NCBI GenBank assembly: GCA_016720655.1
Contig: JADKKE010000017.1
Span: 1 to 64,000, forward strand
Reading direction: 5' to 3'
DNA: 64,000 nt
DNA from: Bacteroidota bacterium
Lineage (GTDB): Bacteria; Bacteroidota; Bacteroidia; AKYH767-A; 2013-40CM-41-45
Part shown: in pieces, positions 47,464-57,600 of the stretch
Layout of the letters: each line of letters starts with the position of its first letter
Position numbering within the stretch: the first letter of the stretch is position 1
Notes under the pieces: model-generated
What the model was told of the DNA's origin: nothing
The model's input: the letters and a program-made list of their open reading frames with translations, nothing else
Database searches by the model: none
Position numbers and translations under genes: made by a program

Positions 47464-48507
47464 TCATTCCTGTTTTTGCCGGTAATACGAGTCAATTCTT
47501 TCTTGTACATTTTCCCTGATATTCGAATAAAATAAATTGTAATCACTCACATGGTAATTTCTACCAACACGAAAATAGCCTCGCTTTTTCGGTTTGTGTA
47601 TCCATAACAGTCCGTTTTGAATTTTTGCGTCAGTAATTCCCTTGTCAACGCGGTCAAATCGCCTGGGCAATCCACCAAGATTTAATTCTTTTCCTGCGTA
47701 CGAAGTATCGCATTTCCAAAGCAGGGGATTGGTGCAATATACATTTGAGCCGATGAATTCATTTGTACTTTTTGCTCCCCACTTGTATGTATTCCAGGAA
47801 AGGATGCACCCGGTTTGTGTTGCTGAATCACAAGCTGGGATATTTTTATAAATACTGTCGGTTTTAAATCCTATGATGTAAGCAGCCACCAATTGTTTTT
47901 GCAATACAGGATTGTTATCAAAAAAATCGTGCAGGAGATGATATGCATGCCGGCTTCCCTGACTGTGGGCTGCAATCACAAAAGGCCTTCCCTGATTGTA
48001 ATTAAGGAGATAATATTGAAAGGCACGGACCACATCTTCATAAGCGAGATCGAGTGCTTTTTTTCCATTCTCTCCGGCTCGTTTTGTAAATGAGTAAAGT
48101 GTGGCCTGCCGGTATCTTGGTGCGTAAACTTTACACGATCCGTTGAATGCACTGGCCTGAAAACGGATTGGGTAAATATCAACTCTTTTGTTCAACTTCT
48201 TGTTGTGGATATCACCGTTCCAGCCTTTTCCACTAAAATCAAGAGTAGGATGGATATAAAACACATCGACTTTAGCAAATGCTTGTCCGTCGATCATTCC
48301 GGAGCCCGGAGGGATTGCATCCGCACTATCTTTCATGCCCGGTAAGGCAGCCCAGCTACTGGTTTTTGAATAATCCGGAACTGGTGGTTGTTCGTACTTT
48401 GTGAAATTACGCACAGGCTGAAAACAGCCGGTCAGCAGAGTAGAGGTGATGAGTATGAGTACTGAAATTTTTCCAAAGAATTTATTGGCCGGGAAATTTG
48501 AATTCAT
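47464..48507 (-). CDS. DUF3089-domain alpha/beta-hydrolase-like lipoprotein
   Basis: 347 residues. A lipoprotein signal (... LITSTLLTGC, modified C28) is followed by the DUF3089 domain with KVDVFYIHPTLDF, YAPRYRQATL and the nucleophile elbow AHSQGSRHAYHLL (S182). Later conserved features are CILSWNTYKWG and NPLLWK. Family knowledge: DUF3089 proteins have an alpha/beta-hydrolase fold and may be lipase- or esterase-like; the substrate is not known. It is expected to be attached to a membrane facing the periplasm or outside. Transcribed alone; convergent with the gene at 45219. Confidence 0.88.
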   Translation of the reverse strand: MNSNFPANKFFGKISVLILITSTLLTGCFQPVRNFTKYEQPPVPDYSKTSSWAALPGMKDSADAIPPGSGMIDGQAFAKVDVFYIHPTLDFSGKGWNGDIHNKKLNKRVDIYPIRFQASAFNGSCKVYAPRYRQATLYSFTKRAGENGKKALDLAYEDVVRAFQYYLLNYNQGRPFVIAAHSQGSRHAYHLLHDFFDNNPVLQKQLVAAYIIGFKTDSIYKNIPACDSATQTGCILSWNTYKWGAKSTNEFIGSNVYCTNPLLWKCDTSYAGKELNLGGLPRRFDRVDKGITDAKIQNGLLWIHKPKKRGYFRVGRNYHVSDYNLFYSNIRENVQERIDSYYRQKQE

Positions 48508-48710
48508 GGCTTAAAGGTAAGATTATAGATTACTTATTCCGGAGTCATAATGCGGATCATCCGAAAGTCAATTCCGGATTGGTTCGGTTTTCGGAAATAA
48601 TTTCCATACCATGACGAATCTCAGTTTATCCGATACCTGCAATTTGTTTATCTTTATCCTTCTTCTGCGTTCCCCTTGCGCTGATCGTGCGTTTTTTAAA
48701 AATTATAATT

Positions 48711-51320
48711 ATGAAATTTGCAAGGGCATTAAGTTGGGTTGCTGGATTTCTGTTTTTCTTTTTGGATTCAGAAAAATCAGTGGCATTTCTTCCAACACCG
48801 GATCATGTTGTTGTTGTTGTTTTAGAAAATCATGCATACCAGCAGATCGTTGCTTCGCCTGCAGCACCCTATATTAACGGCTTATTCAATGATCCGAGAT
48901 GTGCATTGTTCACACAATCTTTTGGTCTTTCTCATCCTAGTCAGCCGAATTATATTCAGCTTTTCTCTGGTTCTAATCAAGGAGTCACTGATAATAATGT
49001 GCCTGACCTGATTCCATTTTCCAGCTTAAACCTGGGTGCTTCATTAATTGGAGCGGGCAGAACCTTTGCAGGATATTCGGAAGATCTTCCTTCCGTTGGT
49101 GCTACCGATTCAATATTCGGATTGTATGCACGCAAACACAATCCCTGGGTCAACTGGCAAGGCGCTGTCTCGAATGCAGTTCCGTCCGCGTGCAATCAAC
49201 CATTCACTGCTTTTCCATCCAATTTTGCATCGCTGCCTACTGTTTCTTTTGTTGTACCCAACCTGGCAAATGATATGCACAATGGTACTGATCCTACTCG
49301 TATTACTACAGGGGATAGCTGGGTGCAAAATCACTTTGATGCTTACATTCAATGGGCAAAAACAAACAATAGTTTATTGATACTGACTTTTGATGAGGAT
49401 GATGATGTTTCCAGTCAGCATATTTTGACATGCATTATTGGTGAACATGTGATTTCGGGATCTTATTCCAATACAATCAACCATTACAATGTATTGCGGA
49501 TGATTGAAGACATGTATGCATTGCCTCATGCCGGAGCAGCGGCTACGGCTACAACAATTGATTATTGCTTCAGTGCTTGCGCCCAGCTTCCAACGATTTC
49601 TGCAAGTGGACCATTGAGTTTTTGCCAGGGCGGTTCAGTTACATTGACAGCATCTGCAGGTGCTTCTTATCTCTGGTCAAACGGAGCAACAACAAATTCA
49701 ATCAATGTAAGCACTTCAGGGAATTTTTATGTTTCAATCACTGATGGACTGGGTTGTACTTCCACAGCTGCAGCTGTCACTACTTCTGTTTTAAATTTTT
49801 CTGCAACAGCGACTGTTTTTACAGAAAGCATGGGAAACGTTAGTGGGACGACTGCTATTTCGACTCATGAAACTGCAAATGGATTTGACAATGATTCCTA
49901 TACAATGTCAGGAACAAGTGACATCCGGAACACGTCGGCGTCTACAACAAGCAATTATCCCACTGCTTCAGGAGGCGCAAATATTTTCATCACCAATACT
50001 GTGGGAAGGAATTTTACTATCAGCGGAATCAATACTGCCGGACTTTCCGGAATGCAACTCTCATTTGGAATCCTGAAGAATACCACAGCATCAAATGGTT
50101 CCGACTTCCAGGTCCTCGTGAGTACGGATGGTGCCAATTTCACCCAGGTGTTTTTCCCGGTCTTGCCAAGCGGTTCAGGAACAGCTGTCTGGACATATCG
50201 GACGATAAGTTCTGGAATTCCGTCAGCGTCTAACCTGAGTATTCAGTTTAAGCAGACTGGTACAACAACTCAATACAGATTGGATGATGTTGTGTTGACC
50301 TATCCTGTCAGTTTCCCTGCAATCACTGCATCCGGTCCGACTACTTTTTGTCAGGGTTCATCCGTGATTCTTTCGTGTACACCGGCTCCGGCTTATACCT
50401 GGTCCAATGGTGCGACAACATCTTCAATTACTGTCACGAATTCCGGAAATTTCTCAGTTGCAGTTGCCGGAGACAATGGCTGCACTGCAACAAGCAATAC
50501 GATTGCTGTAGCAGTAAACTTTCCTCCGGTCATTTCTTCTTTCAGTCCGTCTTCAGCTATTTCCGGAGAAGTTATTACAGTGTTAGGGTCGAATTTTAAC
50601 GGAGTGAGTTCTGTTAAGTTAAATGGTGTTTCCACACTCTACTCAATAGTCAATTCATCACAACTTACTTTCACAGTTCCGTCAGGGGCAGGAAGTGGGA
50701 CCATCTCAGTGACTACATCATGCGGTACTGTCAACAGTAGCGGAACGCTAACTGTTCTCCAGTTTTCATCTCTTCAGATTCATCTTCTCATCGAAGGATT
50801 TTATCTTGGGAGTGGACTCATGCAGGAAGTAATCAGTAGTGCTGTTTGCGATACTATAACCGTGGATTTGCATAACCCCAATCCGCCTTACAATACAGTT
50901 GTTTCCGATACAAAACCAATCACCACTTCCGGCACCGGCATATTTTTATTCCCTTCACAATTTAGCGGAACATCCTATTACATTGGTATCCGGCACAGAA
51001 ACAGTTTAGAAACATGGAGTGCACTTCCGGTTTTTCTAAACCCCACTTCAAGTACATTTGATTTTACAACTTCAATTCAACAAGCTTATGGTGCGAATGA
51101 AGTGCTGTTGTTCGATGGAAATGCAGCTCTGTTTAGCGGGGATATTAATCAGGATGGATTTGTGGAATCCGCCGACCTGGGTGCAATTGAAAATGCAGCG
51201 CAAATTTTTTTAAGTGGGTATTTTCCGGAAGATATTTCCGGAGATAATTTGGTTGAATCGACAGATTATAGTTTTATTGAAAACAGTACACAACAATTCA
51301 TCATCGGAATTCATCCCTAG
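48711..51320 (+). CDS. Secreted phosphoesterase (PF04185-type) with Ig/IPT domains and dockerin-like C-terminal module
   Basis: The start is taken as the ATG at 48711 (MKFARALSWVAGFLFFFLDS); a GTG at 48687 would add eight residues in front of the signal. The catalytic domain (about 25-285) has DHVVVVVLENHAYQQI, LSHPSQPNYIQLFSG and LLILTFDEDDD, hallmarks of the phosphoesterase/acid-phosphatase family PF04185. Two Ig-like segments with YLWSNGATTNSI and YTWSNGATTSSI, a jelly-roll-like region and an IPT/TIG domain (ISSFSPSSAISGEVITVLGS) follow. The C-terminal module (LLIEGFYLGSGLMQEVI ... RHRNSLETW ... SGDINQDGFVESADL ... ISGDNLVESTDYSFIEN) replaces a type A tail. The protein is about 869 residues and intact. 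Release of phosphate or cleavage of phospholipid is inferred from family. Confidence 0.87.
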   Translation: MKFARALSWVAGFLFFFLDSEKSVAFLPTPDHVVVVVLENHAYQQIVASPAAPYINGLFNDPRCALFTQSFGLSHPSQPNYIQLFSGSNQGVTDNNVPDLIPFSSLNLGASLIGAGRTFAGYSEDLPSVGATDSIFGLYARKHNPWVNWQGAVSNAVPSACNQPFTAFPSNFASLPTVSFVVPNLANDMHNGTDPTRITTGDSWVQNHFDAYIQWAKTNNSLLILTFDEDDDVSSQHILTCIIGEHVISGSYSNTINHYNVLRMIEDMYALPHAGAAATATTIDYCFSACAQLPTISASGPLSFCQGGSVTLTASAGASYLWSNGATTNSINVSTSGNFYVSITDGLGCTSTAAAVTTSVLNFSATATVFTESMGNVSGTTAISTHETANGFDNDSYTMSGTSDIRNTSASTTSNYPTASGGANIFITNTVGRNFTISGINTAGLSGMQLSFGILKNTTASNGSDFQVLVSTDGANFTQVFFPVLPSGSGTAVWTYRTISSGIPSASNLSIQFKQTGTTTQYRLDDVVLTYPVSFPAITASGPTTFCQGSSVILSCTPAPAYTWSNGATTSSITVTNSGNFSVAVAGDNGCTATSNTIAVAVNFPPVISSFSPSSAISGEVITVLGSNFNGVSSVKLNGVSTLYSIVNSSQLTFTVPSGAGSGTISVTTSCGTVNSSGTLTVLQFSSLQIHLLIEGFYLGSGLMQEVISSAVCDTITVDLHNPNPPYNTVVSDTKPITTSGTGIFLFPSQFSGTSYYIGIRHRNSLETWSALPVFLNPTSSTFDFTTSIQQAYGANEVLLFDGNAALFSGDINQDGFVESADLGAIENAAQIFLSGYFPEDISGDNLVESTDYSFIENSTQQFIIGIHP

Positions 51321-51665
51321 TTTTGTTAGAATGACAAATTGGACAACTTGGCAAAACAATGTTTATGCTTGGTTAAAACATTTGGCATTGGAAAAATATA
51401 GTGTTTTGGCTTTTTCATTTCGATCCGATTTTAAATTTGAACCTGATTTTTTATTTCATCATTATTCGTATATTGTCGATTCAAATAAAGTCCTTGATAA
51501 TCATTTCTGTTCCTGGTGCTTTTTTTGAAACAATAAAGACTCTAATTCTTTGCAATTCCTGAACTCCTTCAATTAAAATTCTTCTGCTTACGTGTTCAGT
51601 GACATGACTCCTGGATTGAGTTTGATCAACCTATTCATTTCTTTTAAAACATCATCCCAACTTAT
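51321..51665. other. Intergenic region, no gene recognised
   Basis: About 345 bp between two plus-strand giant surface-protein genes. A 104-codon frame that overlaps the upstream gene and runs into this region has unnatural composition and is rejected. No terminator or repeat is clear. Confidence 0.45.
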
Positions 51666-54600
51666 ATGAAAAAAGTATTCTTCAGTCTCCTGATTTTCCT
51701 ATCCTACCAAACGTTGATGATTGCTGCACCTGACACCTGGGTTCAGAAAAAAGATATTGGATATTATCAGGTAGGAGGTCCGCAAGCAACAAATTTTCTC
51801 ACGGCCTTTAGTATTGGAACCAAAGGGTATATTCATACGGCTGACGATGATATGGAAAATACTGATTTGTGGGAGTATGATCCTTCATCAAACTTGTGGT
51901 CGCAAAAAGCAGATTTTCCGGGTGTGAGAAGAACGGCTGCAGTAGGATTCGGTGTTGGCAGCAAAGGATATTATGGAACCGGTTTTAATGGGTCCAGTTA
52001 TTTGCAGGATTTCTGGGAATACGATCCTTCAACGAATGCATGGACAGCAAAAGCATCTTTACCCGGGACAGCAAGATCAGAAGCCGTAGGTTTTCAGATC
52101 AGCACCAAAGGATATGTGGGATTGGGTGGAGGGAGTGCAGGATATCTATCCGATTTTTGGGAGTACACTCCATTCACAAACAGTTGGGTGCAACGTCTCA
52201 GTTTCCCGGGGACAGCCCGAGTGAGAGCAAGCGGTGTTGGTATCAGTACGAAAGGGTATGTCGGATTGGGAGTAAGTAGCGCAAATGTAAATTTTGCTGA
52301 CATGTGGGAATACTCAGCAGTGTCCAATACATGGTTGGCCAAAGCCGCATTTCCGGGAGCAGCGAGAAACAGGTGTGTTGCATTTCTCATTGGTTCAAAA
52401 GCATATTTCGGATTGGGCGGAGGTGCTGTCAGTAATTATGCAGATATGTACGAGTACGATCCCGCATTCAATTCCTGGTCAACAAAAGCAAGTTTCGCAG
52501 GACTTGCAAGATCATATGCAGTTGGTTTTAGTATAGGAACCAACGGCTATGCCGGACTGGGAAGTACCACCGGAGCTGTAGTTGATTTCTGGAAATACGA
52601 TTCCGGATTAAATTCCTGGACACAAGTTTCTGCTTTCGCCGCTGTGAACCGATTGAATCCTGCCGGATTTTGTATCAATGAAAAAATTTATTTTGGCACA
52701 GGTGATTCCAATGATAAATTACTAAACGACTTATGGGAATGGGATCCGGGAACAGAATTGTGGACACAAAAAGCTGATTTCATCGGTGTTGCCCGGTACA
52801 ATGCAGTTAGTTTCAGTATTAACGGCAAAGGATATCTTGGATTGGGTACAGCTGCAAGTGGAACGGTATCTGATTTTTATCAATACGATCCGGTAACAAA
52901 TGTTTGGACAGCCAAAGCTTCCTTTGGCGGAGGAACACGAACACAAGCAGCAGGATTTGCTATCGGCGACAAAGGATATGTCGGAACAGGAGCGTCCACA
53001 ACGGCTTTGGCATCGGTCTTAAATGATTTCTGGGAATACAATCCAACAACAAATCTGTGGACACAAAAAGCCAACTTCGGCGGCGTTGCAAGATATGGGG
53101 CATCCGGTTTTGCTATTGGTACCAAAGGATATCTTGGAGCCGGTGGAGGAACAGGAACACTTGATGATTTCTGGGAATACAATCCAGCAACAAATACCTG
53201 GATTCAAAAATCAAGTATACCATTCGGGGTGAATCGTTGGGGAAGTGGTTTTAGCCTGGGCGCGATGGGTTACATTGCCGGAGGAGATTATGCCGGTTTT
53301 ATGAATCGACTGATAAAATACGACCCACTCGCGAATACCTGGGTGCAAAAAAATGATATGCCATTTGATCGCTATCGTGGATTTGCAATTTCCAGTTCAA
53401 CCCGGGCGTATTATGGTGGTGGTTCGAACATGAGTCGCCTGATGAATGATATGTGGGAGTACGAACCTGAAAATCAAATAGTGCTTTCCGCACTTGCAAG
53501 CAATAATTATTGTGCAGGCGATAGCATTCACATTTCTTTTTCGGTTTTATCCTCTTTCAGTGGCGGAAATGTTTTCACCGCACAATTGAGTAGTCTTACA
53601 GGAAGTTTTTCTTCTCCAACGACATTGGGGACACTGACATCCACAACTTCGGGAACAATTTCTACTGTGATTCCTTCAGGACTTGGTTTTGGAAACGAAT
53701 ACCGTATCCGCGTTGTCGCGTCTTCTCCTGTTTTGAATAGTAATGACAATGGTGCAGACCTGACCATTCGACGGTTCGAGAAAATTGTATTTACCGAACA
53801 GATGGGAAGTGTGGGAGCAACGACAGCCATATCTGCGCATGAAGCAGCCAATGGTTTCGATAATGATAGCTACACAATGACCGGTACCGGTGATATCCGG
53901 AATACAGTTCCATCTGCAGGATATTCTGATGCATCCGGAAATGCCAATATGTTTTTTAATACTATAAACGGCAGAACTTTTCAGATAGAAGGGATAAATA
54001 CTGCAGGATTGACCGGATTGCAATTGCGTTTTGGCATTCATAAAAACGGAGTGGTCAGTACTTCTGACTTGCCGGTTCTGGAAGTAAGTTCGAATGGATC
54101 AAGCTATGCTCCACTTACCTATTCATTGCCTTCGGGGACTGGAACAGCAACATGGTTTTATAAAGTTGCCACAGGAACAATTCCTTCCACTACGAATCTT
54201 CGAATCCGTTTCACACAAACGAGTCTGATTCCTGTGAACATGTATCGTATTGATGATATCCGTCTTACAGCGAGTGATCCGGGTGCAGGTATTACAAGTG
54301 TTTTGCCTAATTATATTTGCAATGGGAGTTCGGTTGCATTGAATGCAACAGCAGGATATTCCTATTTGTGGTCGAATACCGCTACCACACAAGCAACAAA
54401 TGTAAACACCGTTGGTCCGCACAAATGCACCATCGGGGCTTACAATGGGTGTTCGATTGTTTCGAATTCCATTCTGCTTGTGGATACAACACCGGCAATG
54501 TTTTCAATGACCGGTGGAGGTTCTTATTGTTCTGTTCCGGGAACAGGAGTAGCCGTTGGATTGAGCGGTTCTGAAATTGGTACGAATTATCAATTGTTGT

Positions 54601-57600
54601 TGGATGTGTTCACTCCAATTGGTTCGCCTATGATTGGAAACGGAACGCCTCTTTCTTTCGGACTGAAAACTGCGGTTGGGAGTTATACTGTTGCTGCCAT
54701 CGATGTGTTTACAGGCTGTTCAATCTATATGAGTGGTAGTGCGAATGTTTCTACCACGGCTGCGACAACATATTATGTTGATTCAGATGGAGACGGATAT
54801 GGAACAACCCTAAGTACTATTCAGGCATGTTCGCCACCAATTGGATATGTTGCAAATTCATCAGACTGCAACGATGCAGATACAACGGAACATCCCGGAC
54901 AGGTTTGGTTCATTGATACAGATGAAGATGATTATGGGAATGGTAGCACGGCATTGCAATGTGCAAGACCTTTGCATGGATATATTCCTGCTGAATTGAC
55001 AGCCACTACAGGTGATTGCAACAATTCAAATGCTTTTGTTTTTCCGGGAGCACCAGAAATCTGTAACGGGATTGATGACGATTGTGACAATTATATTGAC
55101 GAAGGATGTGGTACACCAATTTACTGCATCGGACCCAGTGCTTCCTACACACCTCCATCCGGACCATCCTATGCAAATCAGTTTTCTCCATTTCCATCAA
55201 TGAGTGCTGCGATTGCATTTTTAAATACATGGTCACCAACACAGCATGTCATCTTTGAGATTCAGAATAACTACACAAGTGGCGCGGAAATTTATCCAAT
55301 TGCCATTACCTATTCCGGGAATGCTTCAGCCACCGCAGTGTTCAGGCCGAGAAGCGATGTAGCTTCTATGATTACAATTTCCGGCAGCTTGAATGGAGGT
55401 TCACTGGGATTGTTTCACCTCGATGGTGCTGATTATATCACCTTTGATGGTTCTCCCGGAGGGATACTGGGAACAACGTCAAATCTCATGTGCCGCAATA
55501 CGGCTTCTTCCGGTACAGCGAGTGCAAATTTTCTCTTGAAAAATGATGCTACACACAATGTGATCAATGCGATGACAATTGAAGGAGGAAACGCCGCCGC
55601 GAATTGTATTCTTCTGGGCTCCACACTCGGATCAACAGGAAATGATTTCAACAGTATTCAGAATTGTAACATCAGTAACCGCAGTGATCTTGGGGTGTCG
55701 AATCCGAACATTGCAATTTATTCTTTCAGTTCAAATTCCGGTCCTTCCGGAAATAGTGATAATAGCATTACCGGGAATAAAATAATAAATATCAGCGATG
55801 GTGTTGTTTTGTCGCCCAGTGGAAGTAATGGAAACTGGACAATCAGCAACAATCATTTTTATTTTACAATTCCTTCCTCATTTAAGATATCAGAAGCAAT
55901 CAGTGTAAATAGTAATGAGCCATTGACTGCAACTATTACTTCGAATTATATCGGCGGATCAGCACCATTCGCCGCAGGCTCTCCAATGGTAGAAACAAGT
56001 TCGGGTCTTGGTTTTAATGGGATTTACTTGAATGTATCAAATACTTCTCCTAAATCCATCGTATCAGGAAATACAATAAAAAACTACCTGCGATACAGTA
56101 CGGGTCTGTGTTCTTTTCAGGCAATTGCAATTGGGTCAGGTCCTGTGGATGTGATAAACAATACAATAGGTGATCCTTCAGTTAGCGATGACCTGAGTTT
56201 TATAAGTGGAGTCGATCTGTTCTTCAATGCAATCATTTATATCAGCACTCAAAATTCCCTTCCGGTTACTGTTTCAGGAAATACTGTAAATAATGTAACA
56301 ATCCAGAATACCTTAGGCACTTCCGGTAGTTTCATAGGAATTCTCTATTCGAACGAATTTCTGTCAAGTGCCACAGCAACTCTGTCGGATAATATCATGC
56401 GAAATATTAATTATGCTGACAGAAACGCGTTTACAGGAATGTTCGTAACACCATCGGAGAGTGCAACCGTTTCGGCCATTATTTCGAATAATAAATTCGA
56501 AACCTTCACACTTAGCAGTGGTGTTGGTGCCGGTTTTAAAGGGATCTATTGTGACAGAGGGAATGCAATTATTTCAGGAAATCGGATTGGGAAATTTTCA
56601 ACACCCAATGATATTCTGATCAATAGCCCTGCAACACATTACGGAATAAGAATAAGCAAGCAAACGCTTGGAAACGGTCTTATTTCCAATGATACACTGG
56701 CCAATATTAATTTTACGAATAGTTCATCTGCCAATGTATTTTTCGGAATTTATATGACTACAAACGGTTCAACACAAAATGAGGTTTCGGGAAATTGCCT
56801 TAAGAACATTAGTTGTGCAGGGACAAAATCGGGAGTCGAAACAGATTCTCAAATCGCTTACGAATTAACAGGAATTTTCCATTTAGGAACTGGTTCCGGG
56901 GGAAATGTTGTTTCGAATAATTCAATCCAGGGTTTAAATGCTACAACCACATCTGCTGTAACAAACCCTATCGTTTCTGCCATTAGCATTAGCCGGGTGA
57001 ACGGTGCCGGTAGCGTCACAGTTTCCGGAAATACGATTCATTCGCTTACCAATACAGCTGCAAACACAACTACATTGCCAATCATCATTGGAATTAGTAT
57101 GTTCAATGTGCAGTCAACTTCGTCATTCGTTACCAACAACATGATTTCGTTGAGCAATACACCAAACTCGAATGCTGTAAAAATGTATGGAATCTATGAC
57201 GCGTTGTTTAATGGTTTTGCAGGAAATACCAAGAACTACCATTACAACTCAATTGCAATTGGAGGCACAACATCCGGGATTGCCCGTTCCGCGGCGTTCT
57301 GGCACAACCCGTCTTCTGCCACACTGAACCTGCGCAACAACATTCTACACAATACACGGAGCGGTGGTACAGGGAAACAGTATGCAGTCGTTCACGAATC
57401 CGGATCCGCTGTAACATGGATTCCATCAACTTCGAATTACAATAATTTGTATACCGCAAATAGTGCAACTCTTGGCGCATGGCCATTGGCGACAGACAAG
57501 GATTTTACTACATGGAAAAGTACCAGTGGCGGAGATGCGAATTCGAAAAATGTGAGCGCGAACTTTGTGAATAGCGCGAGTGATTTGCATTTAAATCCTA

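Noticed and set aside
51214..51528. 104-codon frame overlapping the end of the phosphoesterase gene
   Set aside because: About a third of it is a shadow of the real gene, and the remainder has unnatural composition for a protein.
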